Below, in pieces: positions 1-10,199 of a stretch of 64,000 bases of DNA. The DNA is from Lepturacanthus savala. Taxonomy: Eukaryota; Chordata; Actinopteri; Scombriformes; Trichiuridae. The translations under genes and the position numbers were made by a program. The number at the start of each line of letters is the position of its first letter. The first letter of the stretch is position 1. The stretch spans positions 1,587,592 through 1,651,591 of the forward strand of contig CM060466.1 in assembly GCA_030544235.1 (NCBI GenBank), given 5' to 3'. Under the pieces are notes generated by a model that was not told where the DNA came from, ran no database searches, and worked only from the letters and a program-made list of their open reading frames with translations.

Positions 1-353
1 ATATATATATAATTATATAATTATAGTAACAGGAAACTGGTAGATTTTCTACAATCACCAGCCAAATTAAACCCAATGTTAATCGATTGAGTTACTGAAC
101 CATTGGTGGACAAATAAGTACATTTTACCCTCTGCTGCACTGATTATAATAATGATTGGGAAATTCATATGAGATTAATATGACGTGAAATAATAACAGC
201 AAACTACTACAGTGATCTGGTAAAATAAAATAGTTTTTTTCTATCTACCAGTAAATTTTGACCCTGTGTTTTCTTTTCATAAATCCGTAGATTCACATTC
301 TAGGCATGTCTGACTAGTGTGACTAATAATCTTTGGCTCTTTTCCTCTTCCAG
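1..353 (+). other. smc3: smc3 intron, 3' part (window edge)
   Basis: AT-rich sequence starting with a short AT run. It ends in a pyrimidine-rich acceptor (cttttcctcttccag) directly before the first smc3 exon of the window. The exon that precedes this intron lies outside the window. I see no RNA gene or repeat beyond the opening AT run. Confidence 0.8.
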
Positions 354-545
354 GTGTCAAAGAACTTCAGCGAGGTTTTCCAGAAGCTGGTTCCCGGAGG
401 CAAAGCGACGCTGGTGATGAAGAAGGGCGACGCTGAAGGCAGCCAGTCCCAGGACGAGGGAGAAGGCGGAGCGGACAGCGAGAGGGGCTCCGGCTCTCAG
501 AGCAGCGTCCCGTCTGTAGACCAGTTCACCGGGGTCGGAATCAGG
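354..545 (+). CDS. smc3: SMC3 cohesin subunit, fourth-last coding exon
   Basis: SMC3 is the cohesin core ATPase that pairs with SMC1 and the RAD21 kleisin to hold sister chromatids and extrude chromatin loops in the nucleus. This 192 bp exon (64 codons, phase 0 at both ends) begins VSKNFSEVFQKLVPGGKATL and ends TGVGIR. It covers the re-entry from the coiled coil into the C-terminal ATPase head, plus the acidic Ser/Glu-rich insert (SQSQDEGEG, SERGSGSQSS) typical of vertebrate SMC3. The acceptor is cttccag and the donor is agg|gtgagt. Residues match my knowledge of human SMC3 almost position for position; small changes are confined to the acidic insert. Together the four exons give 182 residues, about the last 15% of a protein near 1217 residues. 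The rest lies upstream of the window. Confidence 0.97.
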
Positions 546-592
546 GTGAGTGAGTTCTTCATATTTAAATACTTGTTTTCTATAGCTAGAAG

Positions 593-880
593 TAGAGATG
601 CACCATCAGCTGGATCGGATGAAAGAGGCCGATCCAGTCACGCGTCTAGTTTGATTCTATTTTTGCTAGCTGGTTACGTCATCACGCAGCGGAGCATGCT
701 AGCAGCATGCTAGCTAACAGTAACATGGAGCAACCGACCGCTGTGTGCCATATCTACAATATGAAAATTGTGAGGGGAGGTAATAACGTCGCTAAATAAA
801 CACCAGCTCCGACGTGTGTCTCAGACTCTGGACGCTAACAAGCTGCTACTGAAGGATGTTTATCACAGCGAGAAGTTCTG
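593..880 (+). pseudogene. hAT transposon fragment with broken BED-finger-like start
   Basis: This lies in the smc3 intron. The left edge TAGAGATGCACC resembles the terminal inverted repeat of a common fish hAT family (TAGGGATGCACCGAT type, from memory). At 725-799 a short open frame reads MEQPTAVCHIYNMK then IVRGGNNVAK before a stop. This resembles the CxxC-K-x-RGGN stretch of BED zinc fingers at the N-terminus of hAT transposases, with the second Cys replaced by Tyr (CHIYN). The following bases look like continued but frameshifted transposase. No matching right terminus is visible, so this is a truncated relic. The family assignment is inference. Confidence 0.45.
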
Positions 881-1290
881 AGTAGAGGGAACGTGTTGGT
901 CTGATGAATCAATGCTTCCTCTTCACAGCAGCAACCGAACACCAGGTAAAAAACTAAAGAAGGTACAAAACAGAAAATACAGGCAAAAACACCTAAATCA
1001 GACACATTCAGGACTGGATGTAACAGACTTTTTTTTATTTTGCCTGTTTTTTTTTTCTTTCGTTCTTGTATCAGGAGCTTATCAATATCACGGAACAAAT
1101 GCTGTTATTGCATATGTTAAAGTGCAAAACATCACATGTTCCAGACTTTATGTAGCAGACCTTTCTTTTCCCCTTTTGCCGGTGTAACCAGATTTTTTTT
1201 GCCATTTTTTTTTCCTTAAACCACACTTTTTTTCCTGGTCCTAATCCTCCTTCAGTCAACCAGGATGTAGCGCGTATGTTTGAAGCCTAT

Positions 1291-1439
<149 letters not shown>

Positions 1440-1458
1440 TACAGGTGTGTATATAGAG

Positions 1459-1661
1459 CAGGGGTGGGCAATCCTGGTCCTGGAGGGCCGGTGTGGGTGC
1501 AGGATTTTGTTCCAACCAAGAAGTAACACACCTGATTCTACTAATCAACCTCTAGAACCATTGCCAAGGCCTTCATTAGTAGAATCAGGTGTGTAACTTC
1601 TTGGTTGGAACAAAATCCTGCACCCACACCGGCCCTCCAGGACCAGGATTGCCCACCCCTG
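1459..1661. mobile_element. 203 bp fold-back hAT-type MITE with 8 bp target duplication
   Basis: The arms 1459-1545 and 1575-1661 are 87 bp inverted copies with about one mismatch, around a 29 bp loop. The ends read CAGGGGTGGGCAATC...GATTGCCCACCCCTG. Flanking 8 bp direct repeats ATATAGAG (1451-1458 and 1662-1669) are identical. Terminal CAG/CTG and an 8 bp target duplication are hallmarks of the hAT superfamily. There is no coding capacity, so it is non-autonomous. The intact duplication and near-identical arms suggest recent insertion. The core (GGTCCTGGAGGGCCGGTGT) is one I recognise as abundant in fish genomes. Confidence 0.88.
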
Positions 1662-2010
1662 ATATAGAGAGTTAAAGAGTGACAGCACATAATAAACTAA
1701 TGGTCACTTTCATACAGACACTGTTCCAAAAAGTCTAATTATTCATCATGGTATAATAAAAGAAGCAAAAGCATATTTCACCTCTTTAGTAGATGTGGAA
1801 AATAAACATTGCTGCAGCTTTACATATGATTTTAGCTGAGAAAACGCTAAACAGTTCATTCATTCAACACTAATATTAGTTAGTAAAACCTGGATCTGTA
1901 CGTCACTATCTAGAAGACGATGTTCTCTATCTCCACCAGACAGAGAATCTGATCAAATTGAAACGGAGCAGTGATAAAACAGCACCTTTGTGTCTGTACT
2001 TCCTGTGCAG

Positions 2011-2188
2011 GTGTCGTTCACGGGGAAACAGGGTGAGATGAGGGAGATGCAGCAGCTTTCTGGAGGTCAGAAGTCTCTGGTGGCTCTGGCCCTGATCTTC
2101 GCCATCCAGAAGTGTGACCCCGCCCCTTTCTACCTGTTCGATGAGATCGACCAGGCCCTCGACGCCCAGCACAGGAAGGCTGTCTCAG
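2011..2188 (+). CDS. smc3: SMC3, third-last coding exon: ABC signature and Walker B
   Basis: 178 bp, starting at phase 0 and ending one base into a codon. It encodes the catalytic core of the C-terminal ATPase head: VSFTGKQGEMREMQQ, then the ABC signature LSGGQKSLVALALIF, then Walker B YLFDEIDQALDAQHRKAVS, where the D-E pair holds Mg-ATP/water and ALDAQ is the D-loop. In SMC3 this head sandwiches ATP with the SMC1 head. All key residues are intact. The acceptor is cctgtgcag and the donor is ctcag|gtaaag. The one-base overhang (G) joins AC of the next exon to make the Asp of DMI. Confidence 0.98.
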
Positions 2189-3338
2189 GTAAAGTGTCGG
2201 CATGAATATTAATGAATAACAGAAGCGTAACGGTTTATTTTAGCTGTGATTTAGGATTGGTGGGTGCTGATTCAGGGACTTCAAACTGATTCATTAACCC
2301 TCCTGATATGTTAATTTCTTACAAACCACCTGTTTAATTATTTAAAAGATGCCGAAAAAACCTATTAACTGTTAAAATGTCATTACTAACTCAGTTAATA
2401 CCTATTATATCAATATTTAATGCAGCTGTGTTCCTGACCTCTAACAGGTAATGGTTTAATTAACATAATTCACTTGTTTTTCATATAAATGTTCAAATCC
2501 TATTGTTTCATCGCTTGATTATTTCAGTAATGCACATTAAAACATTAAAAAAGCATCAAAATACAATTTAAACAGTTTAAAGATTCAAATTAATAACGTT
2601 AAATACAAATACTACTTTATTCTAGATCCTCAAACTTTAAAACGGGTCAATTTGACCCGTAACTCAACAGGAGAGTTAACTTTCCCAGATTCCTGTTAGT
2701 TTCTTATAATCTGGTATAAATTATTTATGGATATGAAACAAACAATTAACAGCAAATATATTTTATTAGAATAAAGTGCAACCAACATCTCTTGAATTAC
2801 AGGTAAGTTTACCTGCTGTTATTTTATTATTATAATTATAAAAATGCATTAAATCATCTTATAATATGTTTTATATTGTTTTAAATAATTCCTCTGTTTT
2901 ATAATAAATACCCTGATGATCATGAAGACGTCACTGATTGTGATTAAGTGTCTATTGATTGATGATGACGTCACAAATATTTTATCTTTTATTAATTAAA
3001 AGATCACATCTATATAAAGTCTGTGCTGTTTAAATCCAATAGTTTATGTTCTAGTGTTGATACAGTTGATTTATTAGCTTTTAAATAAATGTTAGATCAA
3101 TATGTCGTCTGGAAGTTCAACCTGATCGATGTAGCTGGATTAAAGGAATATAAATCAATGGGAATTAGGTTTTTAATGAGTTAATTAATGTGTTTGAATG
3201 AGTAAAAATGTTGATTCAAACAGCTGCAGTTTGTGGTTGACTTGAATCAGATAAATGTTTTCGTATTGATAGTAATCGTTGCAGAAATCGATGGATTTGA
3301 GTTCTTCTTCAGAGATTTTCCTGTTGTGGATATTTCAG
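2189..3338 (+). other. smc3: smc3 intron between the second and third exons of the window
   Basis: Very AT-rich intron holding the TTAA-flanked MITE (2294-2679). A perfect palindromic CRE-type octamer TGACGTCA lies at 2966-2973, with an AGACGTCACT relative about 40 bp upstream. The rest is unique A/T-rich sequence with no recognisable gene. The acceptor is ggatatttcag. Confidence 0.85.
2294..2679. mobile_element. 386 bp TTAA-flanked (piggyBac-like) MITE
   Basis: The element is bounded by TTAA at 2294-2297 and 2676-2679. Terminal inverted repeats read TTAACCCTCCTG on the left and, as reverse complement of the right end, TTAACTCTCCTG (one mismatch). Just inside the right end is a near-palindrome ACGGGTCAATTTGACCCGT. 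From memory, CCCTCCTG ends with internal GGGTCAAATTGACCC belong to a frequent piggyBac-like family in vertebrates. There is no transposase frame. It lies in an smc3 intron. Confidence 0.75.
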
Positions 3339-3445
3339 ACATGATCGTGGAGCTGGCCGGTCACGCCCAGTTCATCACCACCACCTTCAGGCCGGAGCTG
3401 CTGGAGTCAGCCGACAAGTTCTATGGAGTCAAATTCAGAAACAAG
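3339..3445 (+). CDS. smc3: SMC3, second-last coding exon
   Basis: 107 bp: two bases complete the split Asp codon and 35 full codons follow. It reads MIVELAGHAQFITTTFRPEL then LESADKFYGVKFRNK. This includes the conserved segment after the D-loop (QFITTTF), where the switch/H-loop region of the ABC head lies. Relative to human SMC3 from memory, MIVELAGH replaces MIMELAVH, a mild change. The donor aag|gtgagc is phase 0. Confidence 0.97.
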
Positions 3446-4919
3446 GTGAGCAGATAAAAGTGCCGTTTGGAAACGATTCAGGAAAACGTCATTTTAGCTT
3501 CTCGTCAACGTTGTTTGACGTCAGTTCGTGCGACGGTAAACAGGAAGTCGTCTCCATGGAGACGTCTGGACCAGATGAAGGATTTTCTGTCTCTGGAAAC
3601 CAGCGTGTTGTCAAAATACTGCTGCTGTTTAGCAGCTTATCAGCTCCGTGAGCAGTAATTCAACTTCCTGAGCCAGTGGGTTAGATTTTTCCAGCCTTGT
3701 GATTGGTCCTTCCTGTTAGGAGAGCTAGCGCCACCTACTGCTTCAGCATCTGCACGACAGTGGCTGCTCCACTATGGAGGGACAGTTTTAATTATACGAC
3801 GCATTTATTCAGCATCAGAGGCTTCATGCTTTTATTTGAGATGTTAAACAGATTTGTCTTTTTGCAAAGAATTGTGAAAATTGCAATTAAGATCCGATTA
3901 AATTCAAAGTGGTCAGAGATATTTTTATCACCGTTGGTGTGGACAGGAATTTTTAATTTATTTTTTTAACCCTTGGCTTAAACAGTTTGCTTTAAAAATA
4001 CCTGTTTTCATGTGAACTGTGTGTTCGGTGAAAGACAGAAACCAACATCTGGTTGTATTTATATAATGAATAACATGCTCCTGATCATTATATCAGCTCC
4101 CGTCCAGAGATACAGTCACAGATTTATTTAAAAATAAACTTAGCCCACATTATTCCACATGAACCGAACCCAAACACAGTCATGAGACATGAAAATGGAA
4201 CAAGCAGCTTTAATCTTAATAAGATTTGCTTGATTTGACAGTAAAACCCAAAATAGAACAGTCCACGTTCTGTTCAGATTTCTACTAATACATTGTCGTC
4301 GTCCATCTGGAGACGTGTGAAAAAATAAATTAGGTTTTCCAGTGTTGTTTCTTTTTCCCCCCATCTGTTCTGTTATTGATATGTTATCTAAGAAATGAGC
4401 GCGCTCACAGGAAACTCATTATTTCTTGTAAATTCAGGTTGTCAGTGAAGAGTGAAACAGGCTGACACCCACAATTTGGTGGGGAATTGGTGGCGGGTGT
4501 TGATTTCCCTCGTGGCTTCCACATCGTTTTTCTTTTACTTTACGATGTGCCGCTCAGGTCTGGTTTGTTTTCTGATGATCGTCCCTCACTGAAAAGAAAA
4601 TATCTGTACAGTTTTAAATGTTTCATAACATAAAAACAGGATTTTCACGAGTCCTGGAAAAACCGAGTCAAGGACTAAAATAAGGGAAAAAAGGTCAAAT
4701 ATCCTGAAAATGATGCAGTCGGGGTTTTAAAAGGTCTTAACAGAATTAAAGTTATGAATTTGGAATAATAATAAAAAGTCTTAAAATTTCACTGTGTTAC
4801 TACAGGTGATGTTTTAGTAGAATGTATTTAATACCTGAAAATCACTTAAAATCAATTTCATTAATCATTTTGCTGTCGTACATATTACAGGTGAGGTTTT
4901 AGTAGAATATGGATGTAGG

Positions 4920-4963
4920 ACACATTTAATACTAAGTAAGAAATTACTTAGTATTAAATGTGT
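4920..4963. repeat. smc3: Perfect 20 bp hairpin with GAAA loop
   Basis: 4920-4939 (ACACATTTAATACTAAGTAA) is the exact reverse complement of 4944-4963, separated by GAAA. If transcribed with smc3, the RNA would form a 20 bp stem closed by a GNRA-type tetraloop. It lies in the last intron. No TE termini are evident at the ends. Confidence 0.9.
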
Positions 4964-5372
4964 GAAGTGGATATTAAGTTTTATATAAATGGTCTGAATT
5001 TAGCTTGAATAAACCTGTAAATTATCCTGTAAAATGATGTTAGTGAAAACTTAAAGCAGCTTATTACATGTTCATGTTCCACTGTTTGTAGCATAAATGA
5101 ATGTGGTTTAATTAGCATTGAAGCTAATTATCAGTCAATTTGACTTATCCTGGATTATGGACTATGTTTAGACCCATGGTTTATTACATGCTTTATAAAT
5201 AGAATAGAGTTAATACATGTTAATAAATAAAATAAGGCAGAAATTACAGGGGAATGAATGTTTCTGAGTAAAATGTTCTGGAAATTCCTAGAAAATATCT
5301 TCAGGTTCAGAATAGGAACCATCAGAAAACATCAGGGTTTAATCAGAGCATTGAATGGTTATTCATTACCTT

Positions 5373-5397
5373 TGTGTGTGTGTGTGTGTGTGTGTGT
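5373..5397. repeat. smc3: (TG)n tract beside the last smc3 acceptor
   Basis: About 12 TG repeats precede ttctattttttttag|gtgagtcac. In the RNA this is a GU-rich stretch upstream of the polypyrimidine tract, the type bound by TDP-43 or CELF proteins. Any effect here is inference. Confidence 0.95.
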
Positions 5398-5410
5398 TCT
5401 ATTTTTTTAG

Positions 5411-5482
5411 GTGAGTCACATCGATGTGATCACAGCGGAGCAGGCCAAAGACTTTGTGGAGGATGACACCACCCATGGTTAA
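5411..5482 (+). CDS. smc3: SMC3, last coding exon and stop
   Basis: 72 bp, 23 residues plus TAA. It reads VSHIDVITAEQAKDFVEDDT then THG and stop, the conserved C-terminus of vertebrate SMC3 (human has M instead of Q in ITAEMAKDF, from memory). The acceptor is an eight-T run plus AG. The exon's first six bases, GTGAGT, are themselves an ideal donor, so the acceptor and a donor-like site sit back to back. Confidence 0.97.
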   Translation: MSHIDVITAEQAKDFVEDDTTHG

Positions 5483-5920
5483 TAACCCTCCTCCTCTACG
5501 GTGCGCTGCGTAGTTCGAAGCCTTTCGTAACACGACACACAGACAGAAACGTCTCCCTCGGTCCGCCACACGTTTATTTTACTTTATTTTTTAGATAAAA
5601 CAAGTCTCAGCAATCTGAGAATAGTAAAAAAATAAGGCGACCCCTTCCCTTTCACTCCAAATTACTGACATTAATTCTGACGTCATTCGGCGGTTTCATA
5701 AGTTTATTACGTCACGCTTCCTGTGCAGCTTCTGGCACAGGTGTCTGAAGAAAGCACTCATTTCCTTTTTTTTGTGTTTATTGCAATGAGTTTTTTTTTT
5801 CCCCCCCATTTGAAATGAAAAAGCCTTCAGGACCGTTTGAGAAAACACTTCCTCCCCGTGTACAGTTCAGAGTGTGAAGTCTAAAGATCCGAGTCTTAAT
5901 AAACTGACTCTGGATTTTTG
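5483..5920 (+). other. smc3: smc3 3' UTR
   Basis: Sequence from the TAA to about 20 bases past the AATAAA at 5898-5903. It contains short C- and T-runs and a TGACGTCA at 5678-5685. The right end is approximate; a longer 3' UTR reaching the second poly(A) signal near 6308 is possible. Confidence 0.7.
5898..5903 (+). promoter_or_regulatory. smc3: Poly(A) signal AATAAA (proximal)
   Basis: Canonical AATAAA about 415 bases after the smc3 stop. It is followed by a T/G-rich stretch (ggatttttgttccgaggtttg) suitable as a downstream element. This is the likely main cleavage region. Confidence 0.75.
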
Positions 5921-6307
5921 TTCCGAGGTTTGTTTAACTCCTTGTACCCAAGGAACAGCGCTAACGTATCATAACCAGCCGTATGGTTTAAAATGTTCAA
6001 AGGTTGTGGTTTTTCATGGTTGTTAACTGTATCCTGTAAGTTTTAGGTTCTATAAATATATGAAAGTTTAAATTCCAAAACACCGTATCTGTTGTGGAAA
6101 TCAACAGTTCAACAATCAACAGTAAGAGACCAGATCAGTTTGGGTCCTGATGAGACTCCACGTGGAGTTTTTTATCATTTGTTCATTTCTTCAGTGGATA
6201 TTGTTGTTTGGAATGAAACTCCTCATAACTTGTTGTTTTTTCTAGTTTCTGCAACGCTTTTTACATGTTTTTGTTCCTTTTTATGTAATTAGAAAACTTC
6301 AAAAAAT

Positions 6308-6313
6308 AATAAA
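6308..6313 (+). promoter_or_regulatory. smc3: Poly(A) signal AATAAA (distal, alternative)
   Basis: A second AATAAA about 825 bases after the stop, followed by ggattttaaaataaatgg. It could give a longer smc3 transcript. The downstream G/U element is weaker than at the proximal site. Confidence 0.45.
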
Positions 6314-6352
6314 GGATTTTAAAATAAATGGATTTAATCCCATTTCGTGCGA

Positions 6353-6368
6353 CCACTAGATGGTGCTG
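6353..6368 (+). promoter_or_regulatory. CTCF-like motif, + orientation
   Basis: CCACTAGATGGTGCTG matches the CTCF core consensus CCASYAGRKGGCRS at 13 of 14 positions (T for C at position 12). It sits just downstream of the distal smc3 poly(A) signal, a plausible boundary position. Motif match only; occupancy is unknown. Confidence 0.35.
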
Positions 6369-8806
6369 TGGTGCTGCTGAATGATTATTCTCACAAGGTT
6401 AAAGCAGCTTTATTATAAGGAAGGTGGCAAATCTCCTAAGAAATGATTACAGCGACAGGTGATTGGTATTAAACATAAATTGGTTCATGTTTTTCAAGAT
6501 CATAATATATTTGTATAACTCATTCTACTTAATTTTGAACCACAAAAAGAGAAGCTGCTTTGAATTACTAGAATATAATCTAGTCATTTACCATAAATTA
6601 AAACATGTCCACTAATGTGTCCTTATTCCATATGTTTGTACACCTGTATTTTATTATTTGGCCTATTTAAGTCCACTGGTAACTATAGTTACCAACGTCT
6701 ATGCTAAGGTTTTCAATAACATAATAAAGACAAACCCAGAAAAGGGTTATTTTCCTCAAATTAATGATTTTCAAGCCTGAACCACATATCTAGTATTTTT
6801 TATATTTCATTTTATTGTCCAACTCTGTAGAATAACCCTTAAAAAATAATTTTCTCCTTGGGGATGAGTATTTTTTTTTATTTATGGGCATATTTGTGCA
6901 AGTTGAAAGTGCAATAGTACAAGACAGAAAAACAGAATCTGCATGGGAACTTAGAGGAAAAAATGGGCTTAAATGGGTTAATATGATAGAATTAACCGCT
7001 TTGTTTTTTAATATTTCATCTGCAGTTTCCTGTTCGGTGTCACAGTGGACACGAGGCCACCAACTGTCTGGGATCAATGCAGGAATGTGGCACGCATTGC
7101 TCAGCCCTTACACCTGCGTTATATATTCCTCGTTATATCCGTGATCTCGTTGAATTACAGGGGGGGGGATCCCACATGGCACACACATGGGCGTCTGTCA
7201 TTCTAATGTAACATCACCTTGCACTGGCAGGCGAAAGGTCGTGACCCCTCCCCCTCCTGAGATTCACTCCCTGGGCTCAGTTGTAATACCGCAGACTTCC
7301 TGAGTATCTCAGTCCGCTGCTGCTGCCAGGAGTTTGCATGCACGGCTCTGTACGTCAGGGGTTTTTAAACCTTTAAAAAGCCCACGTTAGTTATTTTGCA
7401 GCCACTGAATTATTGTTAGAGCTGATTTAAACCATCGTAACTCATCCAAGTTAAAATATAAAGGGGAAACATTTAGAATTCTGTCTGCTTCAACTTCAAA
7501 ATCTCACTTATTCACAAAAACACAGACCAAACCTCCACATCCAGCCCCGTTTCACTGCTAAGACGTTGTTCCTCCCATGTTTTCTTCACCGTGCGTCTGA
7601 TTTTCATATTTATGGAACTCTTCATTCTCACGTCTTACACTTCAGGGTGTGAAGAACGTGTATTTACATATTCATTTGCCTCCTTTGCATTCAAGTTTAT
7701 TACACAACAGCACTTCTGACTGGAGAGGAGACCAGAGGAGCTGAGAGTGGGGAGGTAAGTGGTTTTGTATAACACCCTTCAATGCAGAGTGGTTTACACA
7801 TAAAAAAAGACATTATGTGAAAGAAGTGAAGTCACACAAAGTGATTTAAAAGGGAAAAATGTGACTTCAGCTCTGGAAATTCATTTTATAATAATAACGG
7901 TTAGCAAGATGAGAAAGTCATGCTTTTTTTTTTTTTTAAGCTAGTTTTAAAAGCATTCATCAGGTGTCTTTTGTAGTGTTTTAAGGTCTTTTAGAACTTA
8001 AAACAGTTCTCATGCATCCTGGAAAACCTGGAAAATTATTGACCAGTTATGGAAAATAAGAAAAAAAGGTCCTGGAAATTATTAAATTAAGCAAAATCAT
8101 AAGTAAAAAAAAAAACAGTGAAAACTATTATTCAAGTGTTTTTATTGTCATTATCCTTTAATTATTATTATTGATTAAATATCTGTTGGACCTGTTACAT
8201 ACATGTTCATGTCCATTTTTACATTATTTTTTACAAAAATCAAACAGAATATACACATTTTTTGACAGAAAATGTCAAATGAAACTGAAAAATAATTAGT
8301 TTAAAATATTAAATCCACTCAGAATATAATCTAGTTTATTTTAAATGTCTAGTACCATGTTTCCATGGTTACACAATTTATCCCTTTAGCTTAAATCTAA
8401 ACTTTAATAGGATCATTTACAATACAGCAGATTTAACTGTTTTATATAAATATGAAGTGTATTTATTCAGTTATTTTACTGCAACCAGTAAAAATCAAAG
8501 TCAACACTATGAAAACTCTAACGTCAGAAAGTAGATAATGAATGAACTCTGTGTGTTAAACAGCTTAAAGCTCCTTCTGTTTTTCTTCCTTTTCCTGTCA
8601 GAATGATGTATGAGCTGACACTTGAAGGCTGTTTTCTCTTTTAATTGCTGAAGAGGGAACGATTTTCCGGCACTTACGAGGATGATTTGTGACATCACAA
8701 CCGTTTTTCAACGCAAAAAAAGAAAAAAAAAGCAAAGCAACTGTTGAATTTGTAACGTCCACAAGTTTAAAACTGGAAACACATGAACAATATAACAAAA
8801 TGCACT
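6369..8806. other. smc3-rbm20 intergenic DNA
   Basis: No convincing gene. 7150-7370 is less AT-rich, with a G-run (7161-7168), a C-rich stretch (cccctccccctcctg) and a CGTCA element, giving it a promoter-like look. 7681-7752 ends in a strong donor (ggggag|gtaagt) and could be a non-coding first exon (see findings). 7790-8800 is AT-rich unique sequence. Confidence 0.6.
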
Positions 8807-9703
8807 AAATAAAGTATTTTATCTGTATTAAACCCAATGTTACTGTTCCAGCATCAATATATATCATCAATATCCACATCATCAATACAATAAGACAATA
8901 GTTTAATAGAATATCAGTAGTAGTAGTTATTTAATGATAATGATCCTCAGTGGGATTTATTTGATTTTATGGACAAATAATTGACCTTTGACCTCTTATC
9001 TTATTAATTATTGAACTTTGCGTTGCAGATTATTTAGATTAATTCATTTTTTTCCTGATTTAGGTCAGTTTGATCTGTAGTAAAATATATTTCTGTAATA
9101 TTCTAACTCTATTTTCTCTATAACAGCAACATAAATAGATTCTGACTCTTCTGTCGTCACTGAACATGTTGTACATTTATTTTAATTCCAGATTTAAATC
9201 CAATAACTTTGTGTTTGTAGAGATATTCCACATTTATTATCATTTATAGCAGGAAAACTGATAAATAATCCTGGATCTTAAGTGTTTAATCACTACAATC
9301 ACTTAAAAGCTATAAGTTTTTTACTACAGAGCCCTTTAAAAAATACAAATGATCCTCAGTGTTTTCTAGGATTTTATGGACAAATAATTGACCTTTGACC
9401 TCTTATCTTATTAATCACTGAACTTTGCATTGCAGATAATTTAGATTATAAGTATTTTTCTGATTTGGGTCAGTTTGGTCTTGTTTTAAGTTTAAAATTA
9501 AGTCATTTTATCTGTAATAAAAGACTATTTTAGTAATATTCTAACTCTAACAGCAACATAAATAGATTCTGACTCTTCTGTCGTCACTGAACATGTTGTA
9601 GATTTATTTTAATTCCAGGTTTAAGTCCAATAACTTTGTGTTTGTAGAGATATTCCACATTTATTATCATTTATAGCAGGAAAACTGATAAATAATCCTG
9701 GAT
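8807..9703. repeat. Fold-back element 1, left arm (two tandem ~407 bp units)
   Basis: Two tandem copies of a ~407 bp unit (about 8942-9349 and 9350-9703, the second truncated) lie behind an outer unique end (8807-8941). The whole arm recurs inverted at 10200-11236. Shared blocks include CAATATCCACATCATCAATA, ATTGACCTTTGACCTCTTAT, TCTGTCGTCACTGAACATGT and GCAGGAAAACTGATAAATAA. Copies are close, with small indels. There is no coding frame. It is probably a non-autonomous fold-back-type element; I cannot name its superfamily. Confidence 0.9.
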
Positions 9704-10199
9704 AAAGATGTTTCACATGTATTTAATGTAGCTTCACACGTATTGAAGCTGTTCTTATACTTGACATCTGAGTGAATCCGGTGCATAGAGCTCACATTGA
9801 GGATCCGCTGTGTGGGAACCGCTCTGACCCTGAAGGCTGTTGGTCAGAAAACAGGTGCGAACGTGTCCGTGAGGACATATTGACAGCACACCTCGTCTCT
9901 CGGTGCCGGGCCGTGCCAGCAGGGAGCAGATTTGTGGCTCCGCTCGCCAGATACTAACAACTCCACATGCTATCTGTCGCCAATTCAGCTGGCGAATGAT
10001 GAGGGGGATCAGGAAGGCCCTGAATTCATATCACCGTCTGCTGCAAAACACTCATTTCCTGCACGTTTCCTTCCATCTACGATTCCTCTGCCTTCATCTC
10101 CTCTAACCTCAGTATCAAGAAGCTCTGCTTGTTTATTATTTACATTAAAAAAAGGCCTGTTAAAGGTAAAATGTTATATCTTAAAGTGTAAAAGGGTAT
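9704..10199. other. Single-copy centre of fold-back element 1
   Basis: About 500 bp of visibly more G+C-rich sequence between the two arms, unrelated to them. It has short open frames up to about 100 codons, but none resembles a known protein and no splice pattern is convincing. A small inverted motif TCGCCAattcagcTGGCGA lies near 9978. It may be host DNA caught between arms or the body of the element. Confidence 0.6.

Larger units (their letters stand above)
3446..5410 (+). other. smc3: last smc3 intron
   Basis: AT-rich intron of nearly 2 kb. Notable contents are a CTCF-like motif on the minus strand (3728-3741), a pair of related short repeats (TACAGGTGATGTTTTAGTAG near 4802 and TACAGGTGAGGTTTTAGTAG near 4887), a perfect 20 bp hairpin (4920-4963) and a (TG)n tract (5373-5397) ending 13 bases before the last exon. 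No gene is seen. Confidence 0.85.
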
